From Stomoxys calcitrans (taxonomy: Eukaryota; Arthropoda; Insecta; Diptera; Muscidae), in assembly GCF_963082655.1 (NCBI RefSeq), contig NC_081552.1:123914458-123978457 (forward strand): DNA of 64,000 nucleotides, given 5' to 3'. The notes under the pieces are model-generated. The model was not told the origin of the DNA and did not search any database. It saw nothing but the letters and a program-made list of their open reading frames with translations. The translations under genes were made by a program, and so were the position numbers. Shown here piece after piece: positions 11,114-23,144 of the stretch; within the stretch, counting starts at the first letter, position 1, and each line of letters begins with the position of its first letter.

Positions 11114-11370
11114 TCTAAGACGGCGACTTGGAGTTAGTCTTCTTGGAGAGGTAGCTTTGGGCTGGGGGCGTCCCCAACAGGCCTGGTCCCTCTATATACA
11201 CGGATTGGCCCACTATGAATGAGGTCACTGGAATCAACGTTTCGTAAAAAATAAAAACTAACAATTTTTGCAAACAGATGATTGTGGCAGTTCGCTGCAT
11301 TAATAGATATGTACATTTAAAATCTACGAAATTTGACGTTGTTGCTAGCAACATGTTGAAATCATTTTGT
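11114..11370. other. Unassigned spacer
   Basis: About 260 bp between the LINE D relic and a DINE element. A GC-richer piece (11130-11215) may be further LINE, but I cannot match it. No gene is supported. Confidence 0.3.
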
Positions 11371-12513
11371 AACAAGTAAAAAGACGTTAAGTTCGGCCGG
11401 GCCGAACTTTGTATACCCACCACCTCGGGTATATATGTAAACCACCTTTCATCAAAATCCGGTGTAAATTGCATACCTTATGTCCCATAGCAGTTATATC
11501 GAAATATGTGCCGATTTGAACCATATACTAAGCGATACAAGTCATTGTTCAATTGTGTATAACAAAGCATATACGACAAATAAATTGCAAATTTAATTTA
11601 TGGGGCCAAGACTTTAAATCGAGATATCAGTCCACATGGCAGCTACATCCAAATCTGGACCGACTTGGGCCAAGTTGCAGAATAATGTCGAAAAGCCTAT
11701 CACAACGCACTGTCCCAAATCTCGGCGAAATTGGACAATAACTGCGCCTTTTATGGGCCCCAAACCTTAAATCGAGAGATCGGTCTATATGGCAGCTATA
11801 TTCAAATCTGCACCGATCTGGGCCAAATTGAAGAAGGGCGTCGAAGAGCCTAACACAACTCACTGTCCAAATTTCGGCAAAATCAGAATGATTCAATCAA
11901 AAATGCACCTTTTATGGTTGCAAAACCTAAAACCGAGAGATCGGTCTATATGGCAGCTATATCCAAATCTGAACCGATCTGGGCCAAATTAAGGAAGGAT
12001 GTCGAAGGGCCTAACACAACTCACTGTAAAAAATTTCAGCTAAATCGGATAATAAATGTGGCTTTTATGGGCCTAATACCCTAAATCGGAGGATCGGTCT
12101 TTATAGCAGTTATATCCAGATCTGGACCGATCTGAGCTAAATTGACGAAGGATGTCGAAGGGCCTAACACAACTCACTGTCCTAAATTTCAGCAAAATCG
12201 GATAATAAATGAGGCTTTTGTGAGCCTAAGACCCTAAATCGGCGGATCGGTCTATATGGGGGCTATATCAAGATATAGTCCGATATAGCCCATCTTCGAA
12301 CTTAACCTGCTTATGGACTAAAAAAGAATCTGTGCAAAGCTTCAGCTCAATATCTCTATTTTTAAAGACTGTAGCGTGATTTCAACTGACAGACGAACAG
12401 ACGGACGGACATGTCTAGATCGCTGATCAAGAATATATATACCTTATAGGGTCGGAAATGGATATTTCGATGTGTTGCAAACGGATTGACAAAATGAATA
12501 CGCCCCCATAAAA
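11371..12513 (-). mobile_element. DINE element, subfamily B
   Basis: The 3' end at the left is AACAAGTAAAAAGACG, TTCGGCCGGGCCGAA, then TATACCCACCACCTCGGG. The body is tandem units of about 140 bp containing GGTCTATATGGCAGCTATAT and AACACAACTCACTGT. The 5' end at the right has the GACAGACG tract and TATATATACC block, but stops at CGCCCCCATAAAAAG, missing the usual CCTTCGGTGGTGGGTAT. Confidence 0.85.
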
Positions 12514-13886
12514 AGAACTTAGTACTGCTTATTTGAACAAAATTTGTAGTCATTTCACAAAAGTTTTTTTTATAGTGCGTTTTGACAACTGTTCGGATGA
12601 AAACTCGAAGTCAGTACTAGTCAGTTGTCCAAAGAAAAATTAGTCATATTTATTTACACATTTTTCGAATTACATCAGTAATGAAATGAAAAATGTCAAG
12701 GACTTGGAAACAAAATTTTAAATACCCCAAAATGATCACCCAGATTAATTTACATTTTAAAATAATTATTTCAAATAAAATCATTTCGTTTTTTTCTTGG
12801 AGTTCCATAATTAACAATACCGTATTTAAGGCAATCGATATGGAGCTCATAGTGATTAAGGAACGAAAATTCTAGTAGAAATTTGTTAGTTCTGCTTGCT
12901 TTGACCGTAGATATGAGCGCAGTTAAATATTTCTTCCAAGAAAATCTTTTTGCAATGAAAAGATTTTGCGAATAATGGTTTCCTTATGTGTTATTTACGA
13001 AAATCTTTAATGAAAATATTTAATGAAAAGGTGGGTATTACAACGATTACTTTAAAATCTATTACTTACAAAAAGTAATATAATAGTAAAAATATTAATT
13101 TTCATTATGAAATGCGAACTTTATACCCACCAAAGTAAGGACATGTGTAAAAATAATATTAGTCAGTGGACTTTTATCTATGCGATTATATTACACATAC
13201 GTTTGCCGCTAGGTCATTTGGCATCAATTAATGGGCAAAGATAGAAAAAAGTTTACAAATGCAACAATGTAGAAATATGTTCGTATTTCTAATTTTTGGT
13301 TCTACCACCTTTTCTTATTTTATCTCCAATAAATGAAGAAATCTTTAGAATGTATAAGATATGAAGGAAATTATAAGCATACACGACAGTAGTAATTTTT
13401 GTAATATATTGCATGTTATTTTTACGGGACATCTTTTTCATAAAAAACGGATTTTCGATCAATTTTAATTAAAGTTCGGAGAAAAAATTAGCGACATCAT
13501 TTAGGCAGAATGTGGATGGTTCGTCGTAAAAATTGGTCAACATTTATTTATTTTCTTAATTATAAAACAGTTATAGTTGCGTAATGTTTTCAGTTAGATT
13601 GCATAAAATTTTATGGAAATAAAATTCATTTTAAACTAATAGACCGACACAAACAATAAATAACCTGTTAAAATCATAAAACTAGGTTGTGAGCAAAAAT
13701 GAGCGCAAATGAAAGAATTTCATCAAAATACTGAAGCTGATTCCCCGAAACTTTCACTATAAAACTAAGATATTTGCAAAAAGAACTATTAAATTCAGCT
13801 CTAACTTTATGTGAAAATGTCACCGCCAATGGGGCAGTTCATGCACACAATAGCCACCACAATTTTCAAAAAAAAAAAAAAAAAAA
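12514..13886. other. AT-rich gene-free region with one candidate miniature element
   Basis: No gene recognised. 12527-12625 is bounded by ACTTAGTACTG and CAGTACTAGT, short imperfect inverted termini. Similar sequence at 4618-4722 and around 9596-9612 suggests a small inverted-repeat transposon. The remainder is possible host intron. Confidence 0.4.
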
Positions 13887-14894
13887 ACAAGTAAAACGTG
13901 CTAAGTTCGGCCGGGACGAATCTTATATACGCTCCACCTTGGATCGCATTTGTCGAGTTCTTTTCTCGGCATCTCTTCTTAGGCAAAAAAGGATATAAGA
14001 AAAGATTTGCTCTGCAATTAAAGCGATATCAAGATATGGTTCGGTTTGGACCACAATTAAATTATATGTTGGAGACCAGTGTAAAATGTCAGCCAATTCG
14101 AAAAAGAATTGCGCCCTTTGGGGGCTCAAGACGTAAAATAGAGAAATCGATTTATATGGGAGCTGTATCAGCCTATAGACCGATTCAGACCATAATAAAC
14201 ACGTATGTTGATGGTCAAGAGAGGATCCGTCTTACAAAATTTCGGGCAAATCGGATAATAACTGTGACCTCAAGAGGCTCAAGAAGTCAAGATCCCAGAT
14301 CGGTTTATATGGCAGCTATATCAGGCTATGAACCGATTTGAACCATACTTGGCACAGTTGTTGGAAGTAAGAATAAAGTACATCATGCAAAATTTCAGCC
14401 AAATGGGATAAGAATTGCGCCCTCTAGAAGCTCAAGAAGTCAAGTCACCAGATCTGTTTATATCAGGTTATGAACCGATTTGAACCATACTTGGTTCAGT
14501 TGTTGGATATCATAATAAAAAATTTCGTGCTAAAATTCATTCCAATCCGATAAGAATTGCGCACTCTAGAGGCTCAAGAATTCAAGACCCAAGATCGGTT
14601 TATATGGCAGCTATATCAAAACATAGACCGATATGGCCCATTTACAATACCAACCGACCTACACTAATAAGAAGTATTTGTGCAAAATTTCAAGCGGCTA
14701 GCTTTACTCCTTCGGAAGTTAGCGTGCTTTCGACAGACAGACGGACGGACGGACGGACGGACGGACATGGCTGGATCGACATAAAATGTCACGACGATAT
14801 ACATACTTTATGGGGTCTCAGACAAATATTTCGAGTAGTTACAAACAGAATGACGAAATAAGTATACCCCCATCCTATGGTGGAGGGTATAAAA
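13887..14894 (-). mobile_element. DINE element, subfamily A (first of a tandem set)
   Basis: 3' end ACAAGTAAAACGTGC at the left after an A20-type run. The stem is mutated by one base (TTCGGCCGGGACGAA). About five tandem units, a GGAC tract (14740-14766) and the terminus TATGGTGGAGGGTATAAAAA follow. It is followed at once by a second copy in the same orientation. Confidence 0.88.
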
Positions 14895-14915
14895 AATTAG
14901 GCCAATTTAGAAAAA

Positions 14916-15935
14916 ACAAGTAAAAGCGTGCTAAGTTCGGCCGGGCCGAATCTTATATACCTTCCACCATGGATCGAATTTGTCGAGTTCTCTTCCCGGC
15001 ATCTCTTCTTAGGTAAAAAAGGATATAAGGAAAGATTTACTCTGCTATTAGAGCGATATCAAGATATGGTCCCGCTTGGACCACAATTAGATTATATGTT
15101 GGAGACCTGTGTAAAATGTCAGCCAATTCGAATAAGAATTGCGCCCTTTGGGGGCTCAAGAAGTAAAATAGAGAAATCGATTTATATGGGAGCTGTATCA
15201 GCCTATAGACCGATTCAGACCATAATAAACACGTATATTGATGGTCATGAGAGAATCCGTCGTACAAAATTTCATTCCAATCGGATAAGAATTGCGCACT
15301 CTAGAGGCTCTAGAAGTCAAGACCCAAGATCGGTTTATATTGTAGCTATATCAGGTTATGGACCGATTTGAACCAAACTTTGCACAGTTGTTGGATATTA
15401 TAACAAAACACGTAGTGCAAAATTTCATTCCAATCGGATAAGAATTGCACACTCTAGAGGCTCAAGAAGTCAAGACCCAAGATCGGTTTATATGGCAGCT
15501 ATATCAGGTTATCGAACGATTTGAACCATACTTGGCACAGTTGTTGGATATCATAGCAAAACACGTCGTGCCAAAATTCATTCAAATCGGTTAAGAATAG
15601 CGCACTCTAGAGGCTCAAGAAATCAAGACCCAAGATCGGTTTATATGGCAGCTATATCAAAACATAGATCGATATGGCCCATTTACAATACCAACCGACC
15701 TACACTTATAAGAAGTATTTGTGCAAAATTTCAAGCGGCCAGCTTTACTCCTTCGGAAGTTAGCGTGCTTTCGACAGTCAGACGGACGGACGGACGGACA
15801 TGGCTAGATCGACAAAAAATGTCACGACGATCAATAATATATGTGCTTTATGGAGTCTCAGACGAATATTTCGAGTAGTTACAAACAGAATGACGAAATT
15901 AGTATACCCCCATACTATGGTGGAGGGTATAAAAA
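14916..15935 (-). mobile_element. DINE element, subfamily A (second of a tandem set)
   Basis: Intact stem TTCGGCCGGGCCGAA and both subterminal repeats. It is separated from the previous copy by a 21 bp spacer containing ATTAGGCCAATTTAG. A near-identical spacer (ATTAGGCCAATTAAA) separates it from the next element, which points to serial insertion or a dimer rather than chance. Confidence 0.88.
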
Positions 15936-15958
15936 ATTAGGCCAATTAAAAAAAAAAA

Positions 15959-17937
15959 AACAAGTAAAAAGGCGTTAAGTTCGGCCGGGCCGAACTTTGG
16001 ATACCCACCACCTCGGGTATATATGTAAAGCACCTTTCATCAAAATCCAGCGAAAATTGCATGCCTTATGTCCCATAGCAGTTATATCGAAATATGATCC
16101 GATTTGGACCAAATTCTAATAAGTACAAGTCATTGTTCAATTATGTAAATCGAAATGTTGGTCCTTTTAGCTATATCTAAAATTAAACCGATCTGAACTG
16201 TATACAATATGGATGTCGAAAAGCCTAACATAAGTCAATGTGTCAAATTTCAGTTAAATCGGATTATAAATGCGTCTTTTTGGGGCCTAGACTTTAAATC
16301 GAGATATCGGTCTATATGGCAGCTATATCCAAATCTTGATCGACCTGAGTGAAATTGAACAAGTAAAAGCGTGCTAAGTTCGGCCGGGCCGAACCTTATA
16401 TACCCTCCACCATGGATCGCATTTGTCGAGTTCTTTTCCCGGCATCTCTTCTTAGGCAAAAAAGGATATAAGAAAAGAGTTGCTCTGCTATTAAAACGAT
16501 ATCAAGATATGGTCCGGTTCGGACCACAATTAAATTATATGTTGGAGACCTGTGTAAAATTTCAGGCAATTCGTATAAGAATTGCGCCCATTGGGGCTCA
16601 CGAAGTAAAATAGAGAGAACGATTTATATGGGATTTGTATCGGGCTACAGACCGATGCAGACCATAATAAACACGTTTGTTGATGGTCACGAGAGGATCC
16701 ATCGTACAAAATTTCAGGCATATCGGATAATAATTGCGACCTCGAGGGGTCAAGAAGTCAATATCCCAGATCGGTTTATATGGCAGCTATATCAGATTAT
16801 GAACCGATTTGAACCTTATTTGACACAGTTGTTGAAAGTAAAAATAAAATACGTCATGCAAAATTTCAGCCAAATCGGATAAGAATTGTGCCCTCTAGAG
16901 GCTCAAGAAGTCAAGACCCAAGATCGGTTTATATGGCAGCTATATCAGGTTATAAACCGATTTAAACCATACTTAGCACAGTTGTTGGGTATCATATCAA
17001 AACACGTCGTGCGAAATTCCATTCCAATCGGTCTATATGACAGCTATATCCAAATCTGGACCGATCTGAGCCAAATTGACAAAAAATGTCGAAGGGCCTA
17101 ACACAACTCACTGTGTCAAATTTCAGCAAAATCGGATAATAAATGTGGCTTTTATGGGCCTAAGACCCTAAATCGGAGGATTGGTCTATATGGCAGCTAT
17201 ATCCAAATCTGAACCGATCTAGACCAAATTGACGAACGATGTCGAGGGGCCTTACACAACTCACTGTCTTAAATTTCAGTAAAATCGGATAATAAATGTG
17301 GCTTTTATGGGCCTAAGACCCTAAGACCCTAAATGCGAAGATCGGTCTATATGGCAGCTATATCCAAATCTGGACCGATCTGGGCCAAAATGACGAAGGA
17401 TGTCGGAGAGCCTAACACAACTCACTGTCCCAAATTTCAGCAAAATCTGATAATAAATGTGGCTTTTATGGGCCTAAGAACCTAAATCTGAGGATCAGTC
17501 TATGTGGTAGCTGTATCCAAATCTGGACCGATCTGAGCGAAATTGACGAAGGATGTCGAAGGGCCTAACACAACTCACTGTGTCAAATTTCAGCAAAATC
17601 GGTTAATAAATGTGGCTTTTATGGGCTAAAGACCCTAAATCGGCGGATCGGTCTATATGGGGGCTATATCAAGAAATGGTCTGATATAGCTCATCCTCAA
17701 ACTTAACCTGCTTATGGACAAAAACAGACTCTGTGCAAATTTTTAGCTCAATATCTCTATTTTTGAAGATTGTAGCGTGATTTCAACAGACAGACGGACA
17801 GACATGTCTATATCGTCTTAGATTTTTACGCTGATCAAGAATATATATACTTTATAGGGTCGGAAATGGATATTTCGATGTGTTGCAAACGAAATGACAA
17901 AATGAATATACCCCCATCCTTCGGTGGTGGGTATAAA
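15959..17937 (-). mobile_element. Composite DINE: subfamily B split by, and fused to, subfamily A
   Basis: 15959-16357 is the 3' end of a B element. At 16358 an A-type 3' end begins (AACAAGTAAAAGCGTGC plus stem) and continues as A-type tandem units to about 17028. There the sequence switches, within a shared CAATCGGTCTATATG stretch, to B-type units. Those run to a complete B 5' terminus (CTTCGGTGGTGGGTATAAAA). The A segment therefore has a 3' end but no 5' end of its own. Confidence 0.75.
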
Positions 17938-17940
17938 AAT

Positions 17941-18133
17941 TTCAAGTGGCTGGCTTTACGTGTTCGACCGCTATCGTGATTTCGATATATGGACGGACGT
18001 GGTAATATCGACCCAAAACTTCGAGAGGATTAAGAATATATATACTTTGTTGGGCCTTAGACGAATATTTCAAGGTGTTACAAACGGAATGACTTGATTA
18101 GTATACCCCATCCTATGGTGGTGGTTTAAAAAG
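17941..18133 (-). mobile_element. DINE 5'-terminal fragment
   Basis: Solo 5' end: GGACGGACGTGG, TTAAGAATATATATACTTTG, then CCCATCCTATGGTGGTGG at the right. It abuts the preceding B terminus, so two 5' ends lie in series. The tandem-unit body and 3' end are missing. Confidence 0.7.
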
Positions 18134-18390
18134 TGTGAGAGATAGGCCAAACTAATGTATCGTTTTTTGTCGCCAGTTCTTCATACCGGATCACTAAAAT
18201 AGATGTCGTTTTTCCAATGTTAGGGTTGGTATTCTATTCTGCTTCCGGAATAGCAGCGGACATTTTTAATTGTTTCGCGAGCGAAATTTTACAGCAATCA
18301 ATTCTTTTTGTTTCCATACCAAAACACGTTTCTTTATCTGCACGTTTTGTTTCTCTCTCTAATATATTTTTTTACAAATAAATTAAAAAA
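18134..18390. other. Unassigned spacer
   Basis: About 250 bp, apparently low-copy, with no coding potential or terminal repeats. Possibly host intron between transposons. Confidence 0.3.
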
Positions 18391-19718
18391 ACAAGTAAGA
18401 GCGTGCTAAGTTCGGCCGGGCCGAATCTTATATACCCTCCACCATTGATCGCATTTGTCGAGTTCTATGCGCGGTATCTCTTTTAAGACAAACATAGAAT
18501 ATTGACTAAGAACTGTTATCCTGTTGGAGCTATATCAAGTTATAGTCCAATTCGGACCATAATTGAAAGCTGAATGACATTGTAGAAGTCATTGTGTAAT
18601 ATTTCAGTTCATTCGGATAAGAATTGCGCCTTGTAGGGGCTCAAGAAGCAAAATCGGGAGATAGGTTTATCAAGCTATTGATCGATTCAGACCATACAAG
18701 ACACGTATGTTGGAGGTCATGAGAAAAGCCCTTGTACAAAATTCCAGCCAAATCGGATGAGAATTGCGCCCTCTAGAGGTTCAAGGATTCAAGATCCCAG
18801 ATCGGTTTATATGGCAGTTATATCAGGTTCTATATCGATTTACGCCATACATACCACAGTTATTGAAAGTCATAACAAAACACCTCAAGCAAAATTTCAG
18901 CCAAATCGGATGAGAATTGCGCCCTCAATTGGCTCAAGAAGTCAAGATCCAAGATCGGTTTATATGAAAACTATACCAGATTATGAACCGATTTGAATCA
19001 TACTTAGCACAGTTGTTGAAAGTAATACCAAAACACTGCGTGCAAAATTTTAGTTAAATCGGACGATAATAGCGCACTCTAGAGGCTCAAGAAGTCAAGA
19101 CCCAAGATCGGTTTATATGACAGCTATACCAGATTATGAACCGATTTGAACCATACTTGGCACAATTGTTGGATGTCATAACAAAATACGTCGTGCAAAA
19201 TTTCATTCCAATCGGATAAGATTTGCGCCTTCTAGAGGTTGAAGAAGTCAAGACCCAAGATCGGTTTATATGGCAGCTGTATCAGGTTATGGACCGATTT
19301 TAACCATACTTGGCGCAATTGTTGGATATCATACCAAAATACGTCGTGAAAAATTTCATTCACATCGGATAAGAATTGCGCACTCTAGAGGCTCAAGAAG
19401 TCAAGACCCAAGATCGGTTTATATGGCAGCTATATCAGGTTATGGACCGATATGGCCCATTTACAATACCAACCGACCTACACTAATAAGAAGTATTTGT
19501 GCAAAATTTCAAGCGGCTAGCTCTACTCCTTCGGAAGTTAGCGTGCGACGGACGGACGGACGGACGGACAGACGGACGGACATGGCTAGATCGACATAAA
19601 GTTTCGCGACGATCAAGAATATATATACTTTATGGGGTCTCAGACGAATATTTCGAGTAGTTACAAACAGAATGACGAAATTAGTATACCCCCCATCCTA
19701 TGGTGGAGGGTATAAAAA
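18391..19718 (-). mobile_element. DINE element, subfamily A, full length
   Basis: Complete architecture. The 3' end is ACAAGTAAGAGCGTGC with stem TTCGGCCGGGCCGAA and TATACCCTCCACCAT. The body has degenerate 120 bp units and a GTCY tract (19549-19582). The 5' terminus is CCTATGGTGGAGGGTATAAA. The 109-residue frame at 19270-19599 is an in-phase reading of the repeats. Confidence 0.9.
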
Positions 19719-20021
19719 CCAACCATTGTAATAAACAAATATAATACCGGCAATAGTTTTAAGTGTTGCCACTTTAATATTTTTTGCCATTTCCTTCATT
19801 TTAAGCAGATCTCTACTTTTTCGTCTATTTTTAGCCAACGTTTCGCCGACGTTTTCCTTTATATGAAGTTTGACAGCATTCCGCTCGAAAAGCTGAACAG
19901 AAAATTTAGCTTTATGGACATTTCAATTTGTAGATCACACGCCGCCAACTTTAACCCAGCGTAGCACATCCTGTATAACAACAGAGAGCTCCTAATAATT
20001 TTTAAGATTAAAAGATTACCA
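19719..20021. other. Unassigned spacer
   Basis: About 300 bp with no gene or terminal repeats that I can recognise. Confidence 0.3.
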
Positions 20022-20105
20022 AACAAGTAAAAGCATACTAAGTTGGGAGGCCGAATGTTGGGAACCCACCACCAGGGATTCTGGTGGTAGTTAGCACATA
20101 CTATA
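20022..20105 (-). mobile_element. DINE-like 3' end fragment
   Basis: AACAAGTAAAAGCATACTAA, a decayed stem (GGAGGCCGAA) and AACCCACCACCAGGG. It represents a diverged subfamily and stops after about 80 bp. Confidence 0.5.
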
Positions 20106-20159
20106 TTGTCCCTTTTTTTGTACGGGACGTAGTATGGTGAGGTTCCTATCATCGGGGTT

Positions 20160-21430
20160 GCGTTCTTCTAGACAAATTGCGTAGACGAGCTGATGCAAAC
20201 GCCATATCAGCGTGTCGCCTCCAGTCTTAAACAGTTCAGACGGCAACCCATCAGCTCCTGCTGCCTTTTGTTTTTCAGCTAGGTAACTGCTACGTGGACC
20301 TCGTTTTGACTAGGTGGTACACATTCTACACCATCATTAGGGATTTGTTCTGCGGTATATTTATGGCCATCATCATCGCATACCAGCTGTTGGGAAAAAG
20401 CGTTCTTCCTATGTCCTCAGATCACTATCTGTGTCAGTTACTAGGTTTCCTTGTTTGTCTCTGCAGGAGGATGTGCCTGTACCAAAACCATCGGTTTAAT
20501 GTTAAATTATTTGGTAGAATTTCCGCATTCTTGGCTTCAGTAGCTGGCTTCCTTGGTGGGGGCTTTTGGTACCCAAGTTCGGATGTTGCGGCTCTTTCCA
20601 TGGACAATGGCTTGCCATGTGCTTGTAGATTTCCGATGCCAGCTTCCGTGCAGTTTCTCGCCATACTATATTTTGCCCTCGAATCGATCATATATATAAC
20701 ACGCTGGTTGAATGCCTAGCATCTATCACAACATGATCTATTTGGTTTCTCGTGTTTTAATCAGGTGACAGCCACGTGGCCGTGTTAATCCTTCGATGTA
20801 GGAATCTGATGCTGCTAACTACCATGTTCTCTGCCGCGGCGAAGTCTATTAACCTCAATCCATTATCGGAACTTTCTTCGTGTAGGCTAAATTTTCCAAA
20901 GATGTTTTACTTCCTTATTTTCGCATTGAAAGCTCCCAGAACGATTTAAACATCATGGGATGGACAGTAATATTATTCTCCTTCTAGGTGCTCGTAGAAA
21001 ATATCCTTGGTTTGTTCGTCCTTGTCATCCGTCGGGGCATGAGCGCAGATAAGGCTTATGATGAAGAATTTTGCTTTTATGTGGATTGTGGCCAGCCTCT
21101 CATCCACCGGAGTAAACCTGGAGACAAGGTATTTCAGTCGCCAGCTAACCACAAATCCATAGCCAAATTCATGTCTCTATTCATGGCAGCTATATATAGG
21201 GCGTTACCTCTCAGTGTTGTTGTGGAGCCCTCTCTGAGCCATCGCACTTCCTATATGGCAGTAATGTCTGCTCTGTATTTCTCCAATACATCCACCAGTG
21301 CGTATACTGTACCCTATTTATAAAGAGTGCGGACATTCCAGGTGTAGATACACAAATCATGGTACTTAGAACATTCGCGGGGTTCGTTCTACAGGTGAAC
21401 TCGTGGCACATTTTAGCTCACTGGCAACTA
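20160..21430 (-). pseudogene. RTE/BovB-like LINE: endonuclease and RT start, decayed
   Basis: Minus-strand translation of 21170-20990 gives RFTPVDERLATIHIKAKF and ICAHAPTDDKDEQTKDIFYE, typical of the APE-type endonuclease that insect annotations often label craniofacial development protein 2-like. Around 20860-20720 the reading resembles FLHRRI-ATWLSPDQ-NRSCCDR. At 20290-20160 it reads KAAGADGLPSELFKTGGDTL, the start of RT. Stops and frameshifts interrupt all parts. The 141-residue plus-strand frame at 20294-20719 is its antisense shadow. Confidence 0.7.
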
Positions 21431-21666
21431 TTGGGTTGCCCAAAAAGTAATTGCGGATTTTTCATATAGTCGGCGTTGACAAATTTTTTCACAGCTTGTG
21501 ACTCTGTAATTGCATTCTTTCTTCTGTCAGTTATCAGCTGTAACTTTTAGCTTGCTTTAGAAAAAAAGTGTAAAAAAGTATATTTGATTAAAGTTCATTC
21601 TAAGTTTTATTAAAAATGCATTTACTTTCTTTTAAAAAATCCGCAATTACTTTTGGGGCAACCCAA
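21431..21666. mobile_element. Mini-mariner (MITE), 236 bp
   Basis: Inverted termini TTGGGTTGCCCAAAAAGTAA and the reverse complement of a near-identical end (ACTTTTGGGGCAACCCAA), flanked by TA on both sides (21429-21430 and 21667-21668). Its interior matches the outer parts of the mariners at 25938 and 49591, with the transposase gene removed. Confidence 0.92.
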
Positions 21667-21675
21667 TATATTCAT

Positions 21676-23015
21676 AAACTAGCTGGACCGGGCCCGCTCC
21701 ACTGCACCTTCTTTTACTTTATGTAGAACACAATTTTGCTTGGAATATTTATTTTCGACAATTAAAGAGCTTTTAGTGAAATACCATGCTACGAAAATAT
21801 TGTAGTATATCGCTTGACAAACAGTTTAACAATATAAGTGCCTTTGTCTGAATCCCATATGATCTTAATTGGTCTACGAATTTAAGTTTGGATGTAAGGT
21901 GTACTCCATTCTTAAAATACATTATTTTAGCCCGATATTCTCATAATTTCCGATTTAAGGGTGTTTTCGGGGGTGAGGTGATCCCCCAGACAGGATGAGA
22001 CGTCCCCCAAACACTTGGTCCCAAAATTGGTTGTCAAATTCGTTTTCTTATCTCAAATACCTTTCATTTGAGCCACATATTGGCATGGTCGAAAAATGTT
22101 TAACCTTTGAGGGGTTTTTTCGTATTCTACTCCCAAATTATTTGTGCCCAATATTGCGATGGTCGGTAAGAAATTGCTGTTTGTGGGATATTTTGGAAAG
22201 TGGTGTCTACTCCAGAAAATTGGTCCCGAAAGTGGGTATCAATTCTTGCTCTACCCCCCATTTCCTTTCATTTAAGTCCCACATTGGCATGGTCGGTAAA
22301 TATGGTGGGGTGGTTCCCCAATCATTAAACCCTGAAGATATATCAGCAACGTGCTCTATTCTCATATATTTGAACCCCATATTGCCATTGGCCTCAAAAT
22401 TGGATATCAAATTCGTTTTCTTATCTTAAACTCCGTATTGAAAAAAGGTATGGGCCCCAAAAACTATGAATATTGAGCTCCACTGTCTTGAAGACCCATA
22501 TTGTTTTGGTAAGCAAATACGTCCTACTTAGGGTTTGTTATGGTGGTGGGACGTCCCCTAAACAGTTGGTCCCGAATATTGATGTCAGATTCATATTGCC
22601 CCCCAAACACTTGGTTCCACATTTGGATATCGCATTCGATTCTACACTCAAATACTTTAATTTTATCCCCATATTGCCATGAGCAGCAAATAAGATCTGT
22701 TTGGGGAATGTTTTGGGGAAGAAGTGGACCCCCAGAAGCCCCCCTTAGGGACCCATCTGAAATTTGGATTACAAATTTTTATTTGTAGGTTACTATAAGA
22801 GAGCACACAAAATTTCGCTTAAATCGCACCACCCATCTCCGAGATCTGGCGTTTCTGAAAATTAGGGTAAAGGGAGGGTCCGCTCCCCCTTCAGATATCA
22901 AAAAATGTACTACCCTATTTTCACCACGGGATCATTATGCACCATCAATGAAAATTTCAAGAAAATCGGTTCAGCCGTTTCAAACAAACACAAATTGATT
23001 TTTATATATAAAAAT
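21676..23015 (+). mobile_element. CCCGGGCCCGCTCC-headed repeat element
   Basis: Head ACTAGCTGGACCGGGCCCGC, then TTGGAATATTTATTTTCGAC. The body is a degenerate tandem array of about 115-130 bp units (CCTTTCATTTGAGCC, CATATTGGCATGGTCG, GGGGTGTTTTGGGG). The tail is ATCGGTTCAGCCGTTT, AAATTGATTTTTATATATA. There is no coding region. The transposon class is unknown to me. The head and tail motifs are widespread in insects. Confidence 0.7.
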
Positions 23016-23144
23016 GGTTTGATCTGTTATACATTGGGTACGGATATTGAAGGATCAGTTAGTATCGTTCAAAAGGAACAAATTGGAGGATATGCCTTCC
23101 AAAATAAACAGAAAATACTTTTTGTATTTTTTCGGACACTCTAA

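Noticed and set aside
11371..12513. Subfamily B elements taken as terminal-inverted-repeat DNA transposons because both ends carry ACCCACCACC
   Set aside because: The inverted motif is subterminal, only one end has the stem-loop and ACTTGTT, and no target duplication is seen. This fits Helentron-type (DINE) structure better.
13898..14341. 147-codon frame beginning MLSSAGTNLIYAPPWIAFVEFF
   Set aside because: The same frame recurs in every subfamily A DINE copy (14928, 16371, 61530) and is simply translation of its 3' end and tandem units. There is no conserved domain, and it breaks in most copies.
20294..20719. 141-codon plus-strand frame with hydrophobic stretches, like a membrane protein
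   Set aside because: It is the antisense of the RTE-like LINE, whose endonuclease and RT motifs are on the minus strand.
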